Part shown: piece after piece, positions 17,463 to 27,048 of the stretch
Layout: each line of letters begins with the position of its first letter
How positions within the stretch are numbered: position 1 is the first letter of the stretch
Notes under the pieces: model-generated
Seen by the model: only the letters and a program-made list of their open reading frames with translations
The model's database searches: none
Told to the model about the DNA's origin: nothing
Assembly (NCBI RefSeq): GCF_021389955.1
Contig: NZ_CP089980.1
Span: forward strand, 2,351,001-2,415,000
DNA from: Fulvivirga maritima
Lineage (GTDB): Bacteria > Bacteroidota > Bacteroidia > Cytophagales > Cyclobacteriaceae
Reading direction: 5' to 3'
DNA length: 64,000 nt
Made by a program: the position numbers and the translations under genes

Positions 17463-18731
17463 ATGTTTGATCTTAATTTACCACTGGCAGAGCGAATGAG
17501 GCCTACTCAATTAGAAGATTTGATAGGACAGGAGCACTTGGTGGGACCGAATGGTATATTAAGGAAGACTATTAAATCAGGAGTTATTCCTTCCATGATA
17601 CTTTGGGGCCCTCCGGGAGTAGGGAAAACTACTATAGCCAATATAATTGCCAACGAAATAAATTCTCCTTTTTACACGCTTAGTGCTATTAGCTCTGGTG
17701 TGAAGGATGTGAGAGAAGTAATAGATAAGGCCAAGAGACAATCAAAGGCGATTTTATTTATTGATGAGATTCACCGGTTTAATAAAGCCCAGCAAGATGC
17801 CCTTTTAGGAGCGGTAGAAAAAGGAACCATTACCCTAATTGGTGCTACTACAGAAAACCCTTCTTTTGAAGTCAATTCGGCTTTGCTGAGTAGGAGTCAG
17901 GTGTACACTCTAAAGTCATTAACAGAGCAGGATCAGTTAAATCTCATTGATCATGTGCTGCACAAAGATGAAAAGCTAAAGAAGAAAACCGTTAACCTGG
18001 ATGAGCACGGAGCACTACTCAGCATAGCAGGAGGAGATGCCAGAAAGTTACTGAACCTGCTGGATCTGGTTTGCGAATCTATTCCTGGTGATGAGATCAG
18101 TATTACTGATCAGCAAGTAATGGATATAGCACAGCAAAGAGTGGCTATTTATGATAAAACGGGGGAACAGCATTATGATATTATTTCTGCCTTTATCAAA
18201 TCCATAAGAGGAAGTGATCCTAATGCTGCAGTTTACTACCTGGCTCGTATGATTGAAGGAGGCGAAGACGTTAAGTACATTGCCCGTAGATTGCTAATCC
18301 TGGCATCAGAAGATATTGGTAATGCTAACCCTACAGCTTTGGTTATAGCTAACAATACTTTTCAGGCTATTACGGTAATAGGTTACCCTGAGGCTCAGAT
18401 TGTACTTTCTCAATGTACCACCTATTTAGCTTGTTCTGCTAAAAGTAATGCCAGTTATAATGCCATTAATAGAGCAAGAGCTATAGTGAAACAAACAGGT
18501 GACCTGAAAGTGCCTATGGCTATTAGAAATGCTCCAACCAAATTAATGAAAGATTCCGGCTATGGTCAAGGCTATAAATATGCTCATGACTATCCTAATA
18601 GCTTTGCTCATATGGAGTTTTTGCCTGATGAAATTAAAAATTCTGTTTTTTATGATCCAGGAAAAAATGCCAGAGAAGAAGAAATGCGGAAGCGTTTACG
18701 CGCACTTTGGAAGGACAAATACGGGTACTAA
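17463..18731 (+). CDS. rarA: Replication-associated recombination protein RarA (MgsA/WRNIP1 family)
   Basis: A 422-residue AAA+ ATPase acting at stalled replication forks and single-strand/double-strand junctions. It starts with the family signature [19 protein letters not shown], then Walker A GPPGVGKT (49-56), Walker [20 protein letters not shown], sensor 1 [13 protein letters not shown] and the C-terminal RarA region ([51 protein letters not shown]). Full-length with all motifs; monocistronic. Confidence 0.96.
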   Translation: MFDLNLPLAERMRPTQLEDLIGQEHLVGPNGILRKTIKSGVIPSMILWGPPGVGKTTIANIIANEINSPFYTLSAISSGVKDVREVIDKAKRQSKAILFIDEIHRFNKAQQDALLGAVEKGTITLIGATTENPSFEVNSALLSRSQVYTLKSLTEQDQLNLIDHVLHKDEKLKKKTVNLDEHGALLSIAGGDARKLLNLLDLVCESIPGDEISITDQQVMDIAQQRVAIYDKTGEQHYDIISAFIKSIRGSDPNAAVYYLARMIEGGEDVKYIARRLLILASEDIGNANPTALVIANNTFQAITVIGYPEAQIVLSQCTTYLACSAKSNASYNAINRARAIVKQTGDLKVPMAIRNAPTKLMKDSGYGQGYKYAHDYPNSFAHMEFLPDEIKNSVFYDPGKNAREEEMRKRLRALWKDKYGY

Positions 18732-18920
18732 TGGAGAACCAAAATTCCGCAATCGATTGCCGTTAAATTTATTCATTTTATAATAATAATTAAAAAAGTT
18801 TTTTCATTCAAGTTTTAGGTAAAGTTTAAAATAATATTTTGACATATTGATAAATACAGAATAATATTCTTTATTGTTTTGATTAATCAAAATATTAAAC
18901 CTTACCTAAACCTTAATTCA

Positions 18921-21875
18921 ATGAAAAAAATTGTACTTGCGTTAAGTGTCATTATTTTATTTTGTGGTAAAATAATGGCACAAAGCACTATTACGGTTTC
19001 AGGAAAAGTTATTTCCGGAACTGATAATAAGCCAATCCCAGGTGTGAATATCGTAGTGCAAGGGACGTCTAACGGAACCCTTACGGCTATGGATGGCTCC
19101 TATTCTATTAAGGCTCCTTCTGATGCTACTCTTTCCTTTTCGTTTATCGGCTATGAAACTATGGATATTAAAGTTTCAGGAAAGAGTACTGTTGACGTAC
19201 AATTGGAAGAAACTACCTCTCAGCTTTCAGAAGTGGTGGTGGTAGGCTCCAGGTCACAAGGGCGAACCAAACTGGAAACTCCGGCACCGGTAGATATAAT
19301 CAAAATTGATGAGTTGAGCACTAATATGCCTCAGGTGGGGCTGGCGGATATGCTGGTAGCTACAGCTCCTTCATTTAATGCTGTCCGTTCTCAAGGCTCT
19401 GACCTTTCTTCGCATGTAGATCCGCCTACTTTGAGAGGGTTGGCTCCTAACCAGATGCTGGTGCTCATTAATGGTAAAAGAAGGCATACATCAGCTTTGT
19501 TAAATGCTTCTCAAACGGGTACTATGGCTAATGCTGTAGACATGAGCTTTATTCCCACCGCCTCCATTGAGCGAGTAGAAATATTAAGAGACGGAGCTGC
19601 GGCTCAGTACGGATCTGATGCCATTGCTGGTGTAATGAATATTGTATTGAAACAAGGAACAGGGCGTTTTTCTGGTAGCTTTACCGCTGGTGGGTACCCG
19701 AATATGGCGCCAGATTTCAGTGACACAGATCTCACTCCAGAAGAATTAGCGCTGTCAAGAGAAACAGATCCTGATGGGTTTAGCTACCAGTTTCAGGCCA
19801 ATTATGGTTTTCAGTTTAAAAATGATGGTTACTTAAATCTAACAACATCCATCAGGCAAGATAAACGAAGTGTTAGGCCTACAGTACTTGCTTTAGATAG
19901 AGCCCCCCTTTATAATAGTAGCTATTTAAATAACGAAAGAACGGACATCAATGGAATGCCTATTATCACTAATCCAGAGCTGGTTCAAGCTTTGGCGGCA
20001 GGAGATATGGCTTTGGCAGATGAGCTCCGAACCGTAGATGGCTTAATGAATGCCCGTGGTATAGATCAGCTAGATGTAGCTACTTATGCAGGGCAGCCCG
20101 CTATTAATTTAGGTTCCATGTCCTATAATTTTGGTATGCCTATAGGAGAAAACGCAGACTTTTATTCTTATGGAGATATAGGCTTTAAATATACAGAAGG
20201 GTTCAGCTGCTTTTATAGAAGGGCGGCGCAGACAGATAGATTTAACTATGATTTGTATCCTAATGGATTCAGGCCGCAGATGTATTCTAATCAGGTCAAC
20301 GTTTACTTCACAAATGGTGTAGATGGCAAAATCGGAGAATTCAACTTTGATGTAAGTAATACCTTTGGCAGTAATTCTATGAACATAGGTATGTTCAATA
20401 CCTATAATGCCAGTATAGGGCCAGATTCACCAATTGATATGGATTTGGGTAAGCATTCGTTTTTCCAAAATACAACTAATATTGATGTAAGTAGGTACCT
20501 GAATGATGTACTGGAAGGCCTAAATATAGCCGGAGGAACAGAAATGCGTATTGAAAACTACCAGATAGAAAGAGGACAAGAAGAAAGCTGGACAGCAGGT
20601 AATTATGGTATAAAAACGGCATCATCAGATAATCAAGAGCTAGTAGGGCCTGATGGCTTTCCTTTGGAAAATTTGTTGGGCGAACCATTGGTAGATGCTA
20701 ATGGTAATCCTGTCACTCTTCCATATGCTGGTTACAGTCAAACAATCGTGAAAGGGTATTCACTCAATTGCCAATGTTTTAGAGGCTTCGGGCCAGAAAA
20801 TGAAGGTAATGAGTACAGAACGGTCATGGCGGCCTATCTGGATTTAGAACTGGATGTAACTAAAAAATGGATGGTTGGAACTGCTGCCAGAGCAGAAAAT
20901 TATTCTGATTTTGGAAGTGTAGTGACTGGTAAGGTTGCTTCCAGGTACTCTATAACTGATGATTTTGCTGTGAGAGGATCTTTTAGCACTGGCTTTAGAG
21001 CTCCCTCACTACAGGAACTGAACTACTCTCATACTTATACCTTCTTCGTAGACTTAGTTCCTTATGATGGTACTGTTTATCCTAATACCAGTACTGCAGC
21101 AAGAACTCTCGGTATTAAAGCACTTACTGAAGAGCGGTCTACTAACTTTAGTGTGGGATTTGCCGCTAAGCTTTTTGACAAATTGGATATTACCGTAGAT
21201 GCTTACAAAATAGATATTAAGGACAGAATATTTGAAACCAGCGAATTTGATAAGGATGATGCGCCGGTATTACAACCCGTAATTGGAGAGGGTTTAGGAA
21301 GCTTTAGGATTAACGGTGGAGATGTAAGCACACAGGGAATAGAAGTGGTGGCTAATTATAGCACCAATCTGGGGCGCGGAATATTAACCACTACTTTATC
21401 AGGTACTTTCAGGGAAAATAAATTTGAAGGCGCAGATGTGCCAGACCTTAATGTGGAGCTTACAGAACAAGAGTTAGTAGATAAATATGTTGACAGGGGA
21501 GATGTAGGGCAGTTTGAGACAGGAACCCCTAGAACTAATATTATAGGCTCTTTAACCTATGGTATTGGCAAATTCTCCTTTATGGTAAGAGGGCACTACT
21601 ATGGAGAAGTTACAGATAGAGATAATCAAATGAGAACTTTGTACAATGAACAAATAGGATTTGCTGATCAAACGTTCTCTGCTCAAACTACGGTTGATCT
21701 TGGAGCTACTTATAAGATTATTCCACAGCTCATGCTTACAGTAGGCGGTAATAATATCTTTAATAACTACCCGGATATTATCAGATATGAGAAAAGAGAT
21801 TTTTATATCTATTCAAACTATCAGCAAGGCTCAGCCGGTGCTTATTATTTCGGACGGTTAAGTTTCAATTTCTAA
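18921..21875 (+). CDS. TonB-dependent outer-membrane receptor
   Basis: About 984 residues from the preferred ATG at 18921 (MKKIVLALSVIILFCGKIMAQ, a good signal peptide); an upstream non-ATG start at 18879 would spoil it. After the signal come a carboxypeptidase-regulatory-like domain (VSGKVISGTDNKPIPGVNI), a TonB-box/linker (LSEVVVVGSRSQGR), a plug (VDIIKIDELSTNMPQVGLADML, LRGLAPNQMLVLINGKRRH, IERVEILRDGAAAQYGSDAI) and a 22-strand-type barrel ending in FGRLSFNF. A CQC motif (SLNCQCF) lies in an extracellular-loop region. It leads a likely operon with a lipoprotein (13 bases on) and a Tat-exported aminotransferase. Ligand unknown. Confidence 0.93.
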   Translation: MKKIVLALSVIILFCGKIMAQSTITVSGKVISGTDNKPIPGVNIVVQGTSNGTLTAMDGSYSIKAPSDATLSFSFIGYETMDIKVSGKSTVDVQLEETTSQLSEVVVVGSRSQGRTKLETPAPVDIIKIDELSTNMPQVGLADMLVATAPSFNAVRSQGSDLSSHVDPPTLRGLAPNQMLVLINGKRRHTSALLNASQTGTMANAVDMSFIPTASIERVEILRDGAAAQYGSDAIAGVMNIVLKQGTGRFSGSFTAGGYPNMAPDFSDTDLTPEELALSRETDPDGFSYQFQANYGFQFKNDGYLNLTTSIRQDKRSVRPTVLALDRAPLYNSSYLNNERTDINGMPIITNPELVQALAAGDMALADELRTVDGLMNARGIDQLDVATYAGQPAINLGSMSYNFGMPIGENADFYSYGDIGFKYTEGFSCFYRRAAQTDRFNYDLYPNGFRPQMYSNQVNVYFTNGVDGKIGEFNFDVSNTFGSNSMNIGMFNTYNASIGPDSPIDMDLGKHSFFQNTTNIDVSRYLNDVLEGLNIAGGTEMRIENYQIERGQEESWTAGNYGIKTASSDNQELVGPDGFPLENLLGEPLVDANGNPVTLPYAGYSQTIVKGYSLNCQCFRGFGPENEGNEYRTVMAAYLDLELDVTKKWMVGTAARAENYSDFGSVVTGKVASRYSITDDFAVRGSFSTGFRAPSLQELNYSHTYTFFVDLVPYDGTVYPNTSTAARTLGIKALTEERSTNFSVGFAAKLFDKLDITVDAYKIDIKDRIFETSEFDKDDAPVLQPVIGEGLGSFRINGGDVSTQGIEVVANYSTNLGRGILTTTLSGTFRENKFEGADVPDLNVELTEQELVDKYVDRGDVGQFETGTPRTNIIGSLTYGIGKFSFMVRGHYYGEVTDRDNQMRTLYNEQIGFADQTFSAQTTVDLGATYKIIPQLMLTVGGNNIFNNYPDIIRYEKRDFYIYSNYQQGSAGAYYFGRLSFNF

Positions 21876-21888
21876 AATCACTTAAATC

Positions 21889-22392
21889 ATGAGGATTAAT
21901 TCATTAACAATTGCTATATTTATTGTAGCTACTACTATTATTTTCTCTTCATGTGAGCAAGAGAGACTGGAGCCCATAACCACTGCTGCCAATGGTGGAG
22001 GTGCCGTAGAATCATACTATGCCTATGAAATAGATAGCATGGTTGGTCAAGGTACTAATGTCTACGGAAGAATAGTTTTCTGGAAAGATCAAGGCGGCAA
22101 TACCCTCATACAAGTGGCTCTTCATAATACGATTGATGATACGGACTATCCAACAAGCATATTGGCTGGAAGTAAAGGTTCTGATACGGAAGAAATTTTA
22201 TCTCTATATGAGGTGAATGGAAATTCCGGAGAATTTAGAGAATCCAAATTTTATGTAATAGGTGACTCAGAATACTTTGATAATATTTTGCTTATGAATG
22301 CCCATATAAATATTTATTTGACCGAGGATAAAAATACAATTGTTGCTTCCGGAAATTTAGGCGTAAATAACACCCCCGTAGGATCAGAATAA
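21889..22392 (+). CDS. Uncharacterised lipoprotein, partner of the TonB receptor
   Basis: A 167-residue protein with a lipoprotein signal (IIFSSCEQE, lipobox Cys at ~24). The mature part looks like a beta-rich domain (YYAYEIDSMVGQGTNVYGRIVFWKD; NTLIQVALHNTIDDTDYPTSI). I do not recognise the family. It sits 13 bases after the TonB receptor and 35 before the aminotransferase, so it is probably co-expressed and surface-exposed or periplasmic with the receptor; a ligand-handling role is inference. Confidence 0.6.
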   Translation: MRINSLTIAIFIVATTIIFSSCEQERLEPITTAANGGGAVESYYAYEIDSMVGQGTNVYGRIVFWKDQGGNTLIQVALHNTIDDTDYPTSILAGSKGSDTEEILSLYEVNGNSGEFRESKFYVIGDSEYFDNILLMNAHINIYLTEDKNTIVASGNLGVNNTPVGSE

Positions 22393-22427
22393 ATTAAAAA
22401 AAGAAACAATCTAACTAAACACAAACC

Positions 22428-23615
22428 ATGAACTCAATAAATAGAAGAACTTGGCTTCGTAGTAGCCTTATGACTGTGGGAGGAGCCGCCCTGCTTCCGC
22501 ACTTATCATTTGGAGAAACAGCAAAGGCGCCGGTAATGCTTGATAAAGAAGGAAGAGCATTATACAGTCCTTTTTTCAAAGAATACATTCCTAAGAATGT
22601 GCATGAAGTAGCGCTTAAAGCCAAGCTCAATGCTAATGAAAATCCTTATGGTCCATCACCTAAGGCCGTTGCTGCTTTTCGTGAGAAAGCGGACTTGGGT
22701 AATAGATATGCCTGGAAAGAATTATTCGATCTTATAGATAAAATTGCAGAAAAAGAAGGCGTTTCTCGCCAGCATATCATTATGGGTCCCGGTTCTTCTG
22801 ATCTATTGGAGAAATTCGGAATGGTATTGTTTTTTGAAAATGGAGGGAATGTGGTATCAGCTGACCCTTCATATATGTCATTAATGAAAGTGGCGGAGGC
22901 TACTGGCGCAGAATGGAAGCCGGTGCCTTTAAAAGAAGATTGGTCTCACGATCTTGATGCTATGGAGAAGGCCATAGACAGCAAAACCAAACTGGTGTAT
23001 ATCTGTAACCCTAACAACCCTACAGGTACCATTACTGATGGAGATGCCTTGTATGATTTCTGTTCCAGAGTTTCAGAGAAAGTGCCAGTATTTGTAGATG
23101 AAGCATACCTGGATTTCCTTCCTGAAAAGGATCAGAAAAGCATGGTATCTTTAGTAAGTAAGGGGAAAAATGTAATAGTAGCTCGTACATTTTCTAAAAT
23201 ACACGGTATGGCTGGTATTAGAGTAGGTTATGCAATAGGCTTACCAGAAACACTTAATCAAATTAATAAAATTACTAGAGGTGGAATGGGTATTACTTTA
23301 CCTTCTGTATATGCAGCACAGGCTAGTATGGATGATCTGGAATTTCAAAAGAAAACCAGAAAACTTAATAATGAAACTAAAGATTACGTGTACAAAAGCC
23401 TTAAAAAAATGGGCTTTGAGTATGTGCCCAGCTATACCAATTTCATGATTTTCCCTATAGCTATGGAAGGGCAAGCTTTCTTGGATAAGATGTATGCTCA
23501 GGGAGTTGGCGTACGGTCTTTTAATATACTGGGTAAGAATTGGTGCCGCGTAAGTATGGGTACTATGGATGAAATGAAAATGTTTACTGCCGCACTGCAA
23601 GATGTAGCAGGTTAA
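22428..23615 (+). CDS. Tat-exported class I/II aminotransferase (histidinol-phosphate-aminotransferase-like)
   Basis: A 395-residue fold-type I PLP enzyme. The N-terminus, INRRTWLRSSLMTVGGAALL, is a twin-arginine signal, so the folded holoenzyme is likely exported to the periplasm. Core motifs follow: KLNANENPYGPSPKAV, GPGSSDLLEKF, VYICNPNNPTGTI, FVDEAYLDF, and the PLP-lysine region ARTFSKIHGMAGIRVGYA. Cytosolic HisC normally lacks a signal. No other his genes are near, and its partners are a TonB receptor and a lipoprotein, so a role on an imported or external amino compound is more likely than histidine synthesis. Confidence 0.85.
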   Translation: MNSINRRTWLRSSLMTVGGAALLPHLSFGETAKAPVMLDKEGRALYSPFFKEYIPKNVHEVALKAKLNANENPYGPSPKAVAAFREKADLGNRYAWKELFDLIDKIAEKEGVSRQHIIMGPGSSDLLEKFGMVLFFENGGNVVSADPSYMSLMKVAEATGAEWKPVPLKEDWSHDLDAMEKAIDSKTKLVYICNPNNPTGTITDGDALYDFCSRVSEKVPVFVDEAYLDFLPEKDQKSMVSLVSKGKNVIVARTFSKIHGMAGIRVGYAIGLPETLNQINKITRGGMGITLPSVYAAQASMDDLEFQKKTRKLNNETKDYVYKSLKKMGFEYVPSYTNFMIFPIAMEGQAFLDKMYAQGVGVRSFNILGKNWCRVSMGTMDEMKMFTAALQDVAG

Positions 23616-23633
23616 TTAAACTTAGTCAATTAT

Positions 23634-23668
23634 AATAGCTTGCTCTCAAATTCGTAGAGCAAGCTATT
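23634..23668 (+). terminator. Hairpin after the TonB receptor operon
   Basis: AATAGCTTGCTCT pairs perfectly with AGAGCAAGCTATT (13 bp, 9-base loop) and is followed by a T-rich but interrupted tract. It separates the receptor operon from the permease gene. Confidence 0.7.
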
Positions 23669-23701
23669 CCTATTTATTTCTTCTTATTATTTAATATCTC
23701 A

Positions 23702-24820
23702 ATGGGATTAGCCTTACAAAAAACCATAACCCTAGTCTTGTTTATAGGAATCGGTCTGGCCTTAAAAGCGAAATTTTCTAATAAGGATCAGGTTACAGGG
23801 ATAAAGAACATCATCCTTACAATTGCATTGCCGGCTACTATTTTTGTAGCATTAATGGGGGTGAATATTAAGTTTTCTCTTCTAATATTGCCTTTGCTTG
23901 CCTTGGTGTTTAATGTTGTCATTTTTCTATTGACTCCAGTAATACTAAAGTTTTTTAGCATTCCCAGTGATTCAGCTAAGAGCAGAACCATTAGAATGTT
24001 ATTACCTTCTCTGGCTCCGGGGCTTTCATGTTTTCCTTTTATTTTAGAATACCTAGGAGATAAGCCTTTGGCAGATGCAGCCTTGGCCGATGTAGGAAAT
24101 AAAATATTCGGTCTTATATTTCTTTATATAGTAGCAATGAACTGGTACTACAAAAGAAATCAGACTGATCACTCATCTTCATCAGGAAAAATCAAGAGCT
24201 TATTAGGTTCACTGCTAAAGGAGCCTATCAATATTGTTATCATCGTAGCCATTGTATTGCTCAGCTTTAACTTTACTATGGATGATTTGCCTGACTTTTT
24301 GTCTAATGCCTTTGTGAGAATGAGCGCGCTAATGACACCATTGGTGCTGATGTTCATCGGTTTAGCAGTGAAGGTGAAAAAAGGTGGAATTGCCTTGGTA
24401 GTTTCAATGCTTTGCTGCAGAGCCGGTATAACTTTATTGCTAAGCGCTGCACTTATATTTGGGTTAGGACTTACAGGACCTACCGCGTTATTGGCCATTG
24501 TTTTTCCCCTTAGCTCATGTAGTTTTTGGCCGTTTGCTCACATGTCAGCATTCTCTTTAAAAGAAGAGCTCAAAGATGTTCCGGAAGAAAACAGAACCTT
24601 TGATTCAGAATTGGCAGTATTGGTATTAGCATGTTCATTGCCTTTTTCCACTATACTCATACTATCTATTTTATCATCAGGGGCGTTGTTTGTTCATTTG
24701 CCAGTGCTTATTATTTCAGGCGTAGCATTAGTCGCTATGGGCATTTTACCTCGTTGGGTTAAAAAGCTTTTTGGTAGTGATTATAAGGCGCAGGGAGAGA
24801 TGGTGGAACAACGAGATTAA
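23702..24820 (+). CDS. AEC-type (auxin-efflux-carrier family) permease
   Basis: A 372-residue inner-membrane protein with about ten hydrophobic segments in two halves, split by a charged loop (RNQTDHSSSSGKIKS). The first half (NIILTIALPATIFVALMGVNIKF) and the second (LLKEPINIVIIVAIVLLSF; SALMTPLVLMFIGLAVKV) match the AEC layout, in which half-repeats carry N- and P-containing helices. Members export or import organic acids, amino-acid-like compounds or auxin. The nearest upstream gene is the Tat aminotransferase, but a hairpin intervenes. Substrate unknown. Confidence 0.65.
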   Translation: MGLALQKTITLVLFIGIGLALKAKFSNKDQVTGIKNIILTIALPATIFVALMGVNIKFSLLILPLLALVFNVVIFLLTPVILKFFSIPSDSAKSRTIRMLLPSLAPGLSCFPFILEYLGDKPLADAALADVGNKIFGLIFLYIVAMNWYYKRNQTDHSSSSGKIKSLLGSLLKEPINIVIIVAIVLLSFNFTMDDLPDFLSNAFVRMSALMTPLVLMFIGLAVKVKKGGIALVVSMLCCRAGITLLLSAALIFGLGLTGPTALLAIVFPLSSCSFWPFAHMSAFSLKEELKDVPEENRTFDSELAVLVLACSLPFSTILILSILSSGALFVHLPVLIISGVALVAMGILPRWVKKLFGSDYKAQGEMVEQRD

Positions 24821-24903
24821 GAGCAGTTCCAATTTATGTAAAACATCGTTTTTACCTTAGTTGAATATACCTTAATTTGCACTACATCGTTTAAAGCTAT
24901 GTG

Positions 24904-27003
24904 ATGCAGAAACCAGCGTTAATTTTTGAAAGCTCGCCTTGGTTCATTTTACTATGTGTATTAGCAGGTGTAGGTTATGCCTATTTGCTGTATAGTAAAA
25001 ATGGGCCATGGTCTATACAAACCAAAAGAGTATTATTTGCACTTAGAGCGTTCGCAGTAGCGGCTTTGGCTGCTTTATTAGTTTCTCCTGTTTTGAAGCA
25101 GGTAATTAATAATGTTGAAGAGCCCACTATTGTAGTGGCTATTGATAACTCTGGCTCTATTCCTGAAGTGAATGATAGCTATATGCTGGTTCAGGTAAAA
25201 AACAAACTTAGCGAATTAGGGCAGGAAGTGTCTGACGGGCAGCGTATAGAATACCGAACGCTCTCAGGAGAAGTTTCCCCAAAATTACCAGAGCAGATAG
25301 CGTATTCTGAGCAGGTTACTGATCTTAATTCATTCCTTGATAAAATAAAATCGGATTATGAAGGTCGGAACTTGGGTTCGGTAGTATTAGTTTCTGATGG
25401 CATCTATAATCAGGGCATCTCACCTACCTTTTCTGACTATAGCTTTAAAATTCACACCATCGGGCTGGGAGATACTATTCCTAAATCAGATATATCTATA
25501 TCTTCACTGCTGTATAATAAGGTGTCTTACCAAGGAAATAAATTTCCTCTTGCAGTTCAGGTAGATCAAAAGAATTTTGATAATCAGACGGTGGCCGTCT
25601 CAGTAAGCAAGAGCGGAAAGCTGATAGATAGAAAGGAAGTAGTACTGGGCAGATCAGGAGAACCTAAAGAGGTATCATTTCTGGTTGATGCTGAGAATAG
25701 TGGTTTTCAGCGCTACCAAGTGGCTGTAGAGCGCAAGGAAGGTGAATTCACCTATTCTAATAATATAAAGCAGGCCTATGTGGAAGTAATAGAAGGGAAG
25801 GAGCAAATAGCTATTGTGGCTGCGGCACCTCACCCAGATATTAAAGCTATTAAGGCGGCCATAGAAAGTAATGCCAATTATAGCATTGATGAATATATAA
25901 TGAGTATCCCTAAAGATATTACCAGCCTAAATGCAGCTACCAAAAAATATGATTTAGTTATTTTTCATCAATTGCCAGATGGTAGAAATATAGATAACAG
26001 GTTTAGGCAAAAAATGGCTAAAGAGGAGATTTCTACCTTATATGTGTATGGGGGCAATACTAGAATGTCGTCTTTTAACCAGGTTAATGGAATTCTTTCC
26101 ATGCAAGCCGTGCCTAATGAATTCGATAATGTGGAGGCCTCGTTTAATCAGGGTTTTTCCAGTTTTAAGCTAACTGATGAATTGCAACAGGCTTTTAAAA
26201 ATTGGCCACCAATTGTAGTGCCGTTCGGTAGAATTAATCAGGATCAAGGAGTTGAAGTGATGCTTAATCAGAAGGTGGGCAGCATTGTTACTGCTAAGCC
26301 GCTGATAGCTGTGAGTGCAGAAGGAAGCATGAAAAAAGGCCTCATTCTAGCTGATGGAATCTGGAAATGGAGGATGTTTGACTATGCTAATGAAGGTAAT
26401 AATGATCTTTTTAATGAGCTAATTACTAAGCTGGTGCAGTACCTTTCTTCTAAAGAAGATAAGAGGAAGTTTAAAGTTTATCCGATAAAGAATGAATTTC
26501 TGACTAATGAAAAAGTCGTTTTTGACACTGAAGTGTATAACGAACTTTATGAACGCGTTTACGGAAATAAAATAGATTTGGTCCTTGAAAACTCAGAAGG
26601 AGATACCTTCAGTTATTCCTACGTGACCAATGAAAATAATACCAGTTATGTGATAAGTGGCCTGGCTGAAGGGGTATATCAATACAGAGCTACTACCTTG
26701 TTGGGCAATGATAGGAGAGAGGTAAAAGGAGAGTTTTTGGTGAAAGAATTGCAGCTGGAAAATATTAACCTGACCGCTGATTTTAATTTATTACGTAAAC
26801 TCTCAGGTCAGTCTGGTGGCGAGTTTTATAAATCATCTGAATTAGATGAGCTGGAGAGTCATTTGGTTGAAAATAAAGCTAAGGGAATTATCCATAGTCA
26901 AGAGAAATATTTGCCTTTTATACAGTTAAAATGGCTTTTCTTTTTGCTCTTAGGGCTTCTGTCTGTGGAGTGGTTTATAAGAAAGTATAGTGGGTCTTAT
27001 TGA
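24904..27003 (+). CDS. Membrane-anchored VWA-domain protein
   Basis: About 699 residues from ATG 24904; a GTG one codon upstream is also possible. Two N-terminal helices (FILLCVLAGVGYAYLLY; ALRAFAVAALAALLVSPVL) lead to a von Willebrand A domain with MIDAS motif AIDNSGSIPEVND and VVLVSDGIYNQG. A large beta-rich extracytoplasmic region follows, then a C-terminal helix (WLFFLLLGLLSVEWFI). The layout resembles BatA/BatB-like membrane proteins but is longer, and no MoxR gene is adjacent. Function unknown; protein-complex assembly or envelope maintenance is the usual suggestion. Confidence 0.72.
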   Translation: MQKPALIFESSPWFILLCVLAGVGYAYLLYSKNGPWSIQTKRVLFALRAFAVAALAALLVSPVLKQVINNVEEPTIVVAIDNSGSIPEVNDSYMLVQVKNKLSELGQEVSDGQRIEYRTLSGEVSPKLPEQIAYSEQVTDLNSFLDKIKSDYEGRNLGSVVLVSDGIYNQGISPTFSDYSFKIHTIGLGDTIPKSDISISSLLYNKVSYQGNKFPLAVQVDQKNFDNQTVAVSVSKSGKLIDRKEVVLGRSGEPKEVSFLVDAENSGFQRYQVAVERKEGEFTYSNNIKQAYVEVIEGKEQIAIVAAAPHPDIKAIKAAIESNANYSIDEYIMSIPKDITSLNAATKKYDLVIFHQLPDGRNIDNRFRQKMAKEEISTLYVYGGNTRMSSFNQVNGILSMQAVPNEFDNVEASFNQGFSSFKLTDELQQAFKNWPPIVVPFGRINQDQGVEVMLNQKVGSIVTAKPLIAVSAEGSMKKGLILADGIWKWRMFDYANEGNNDLFNELITKLVQYLSSKEDKRKFKVYPIKNEFLTNEKVVFDTEVYNELYERVYGNKIDLVLENSEGDTFSYSYVTNENNTSYVISGLAEGVYQYRATTLLGNDRREVKGEFLVKELQLENINLTADFNLLRKLSGQSGGEFYKSSELDELESHLVENKAKGIIHSQEKYLPFIQLKWLFFLLLGLLSVEWFIRKYSGSY

Positions 27004-27012
27004 TCTTATAAA

Positions 27013-27040
27013 GGAGTTACTCTTGTTGAAGAGTAACTCC
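27013..27040. terminator. Hairpin between convergent genes
   Basis: GGAGTTACTCT pairs perfectly with AGAGTAACTCC around a 6-base loop. It separates the VWA gene (+) from the beta-propeller gene (-). There is no long T-tract on either side. Confidence 0.6.
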
Positions 27041-27048
27041 AAGTGCAT

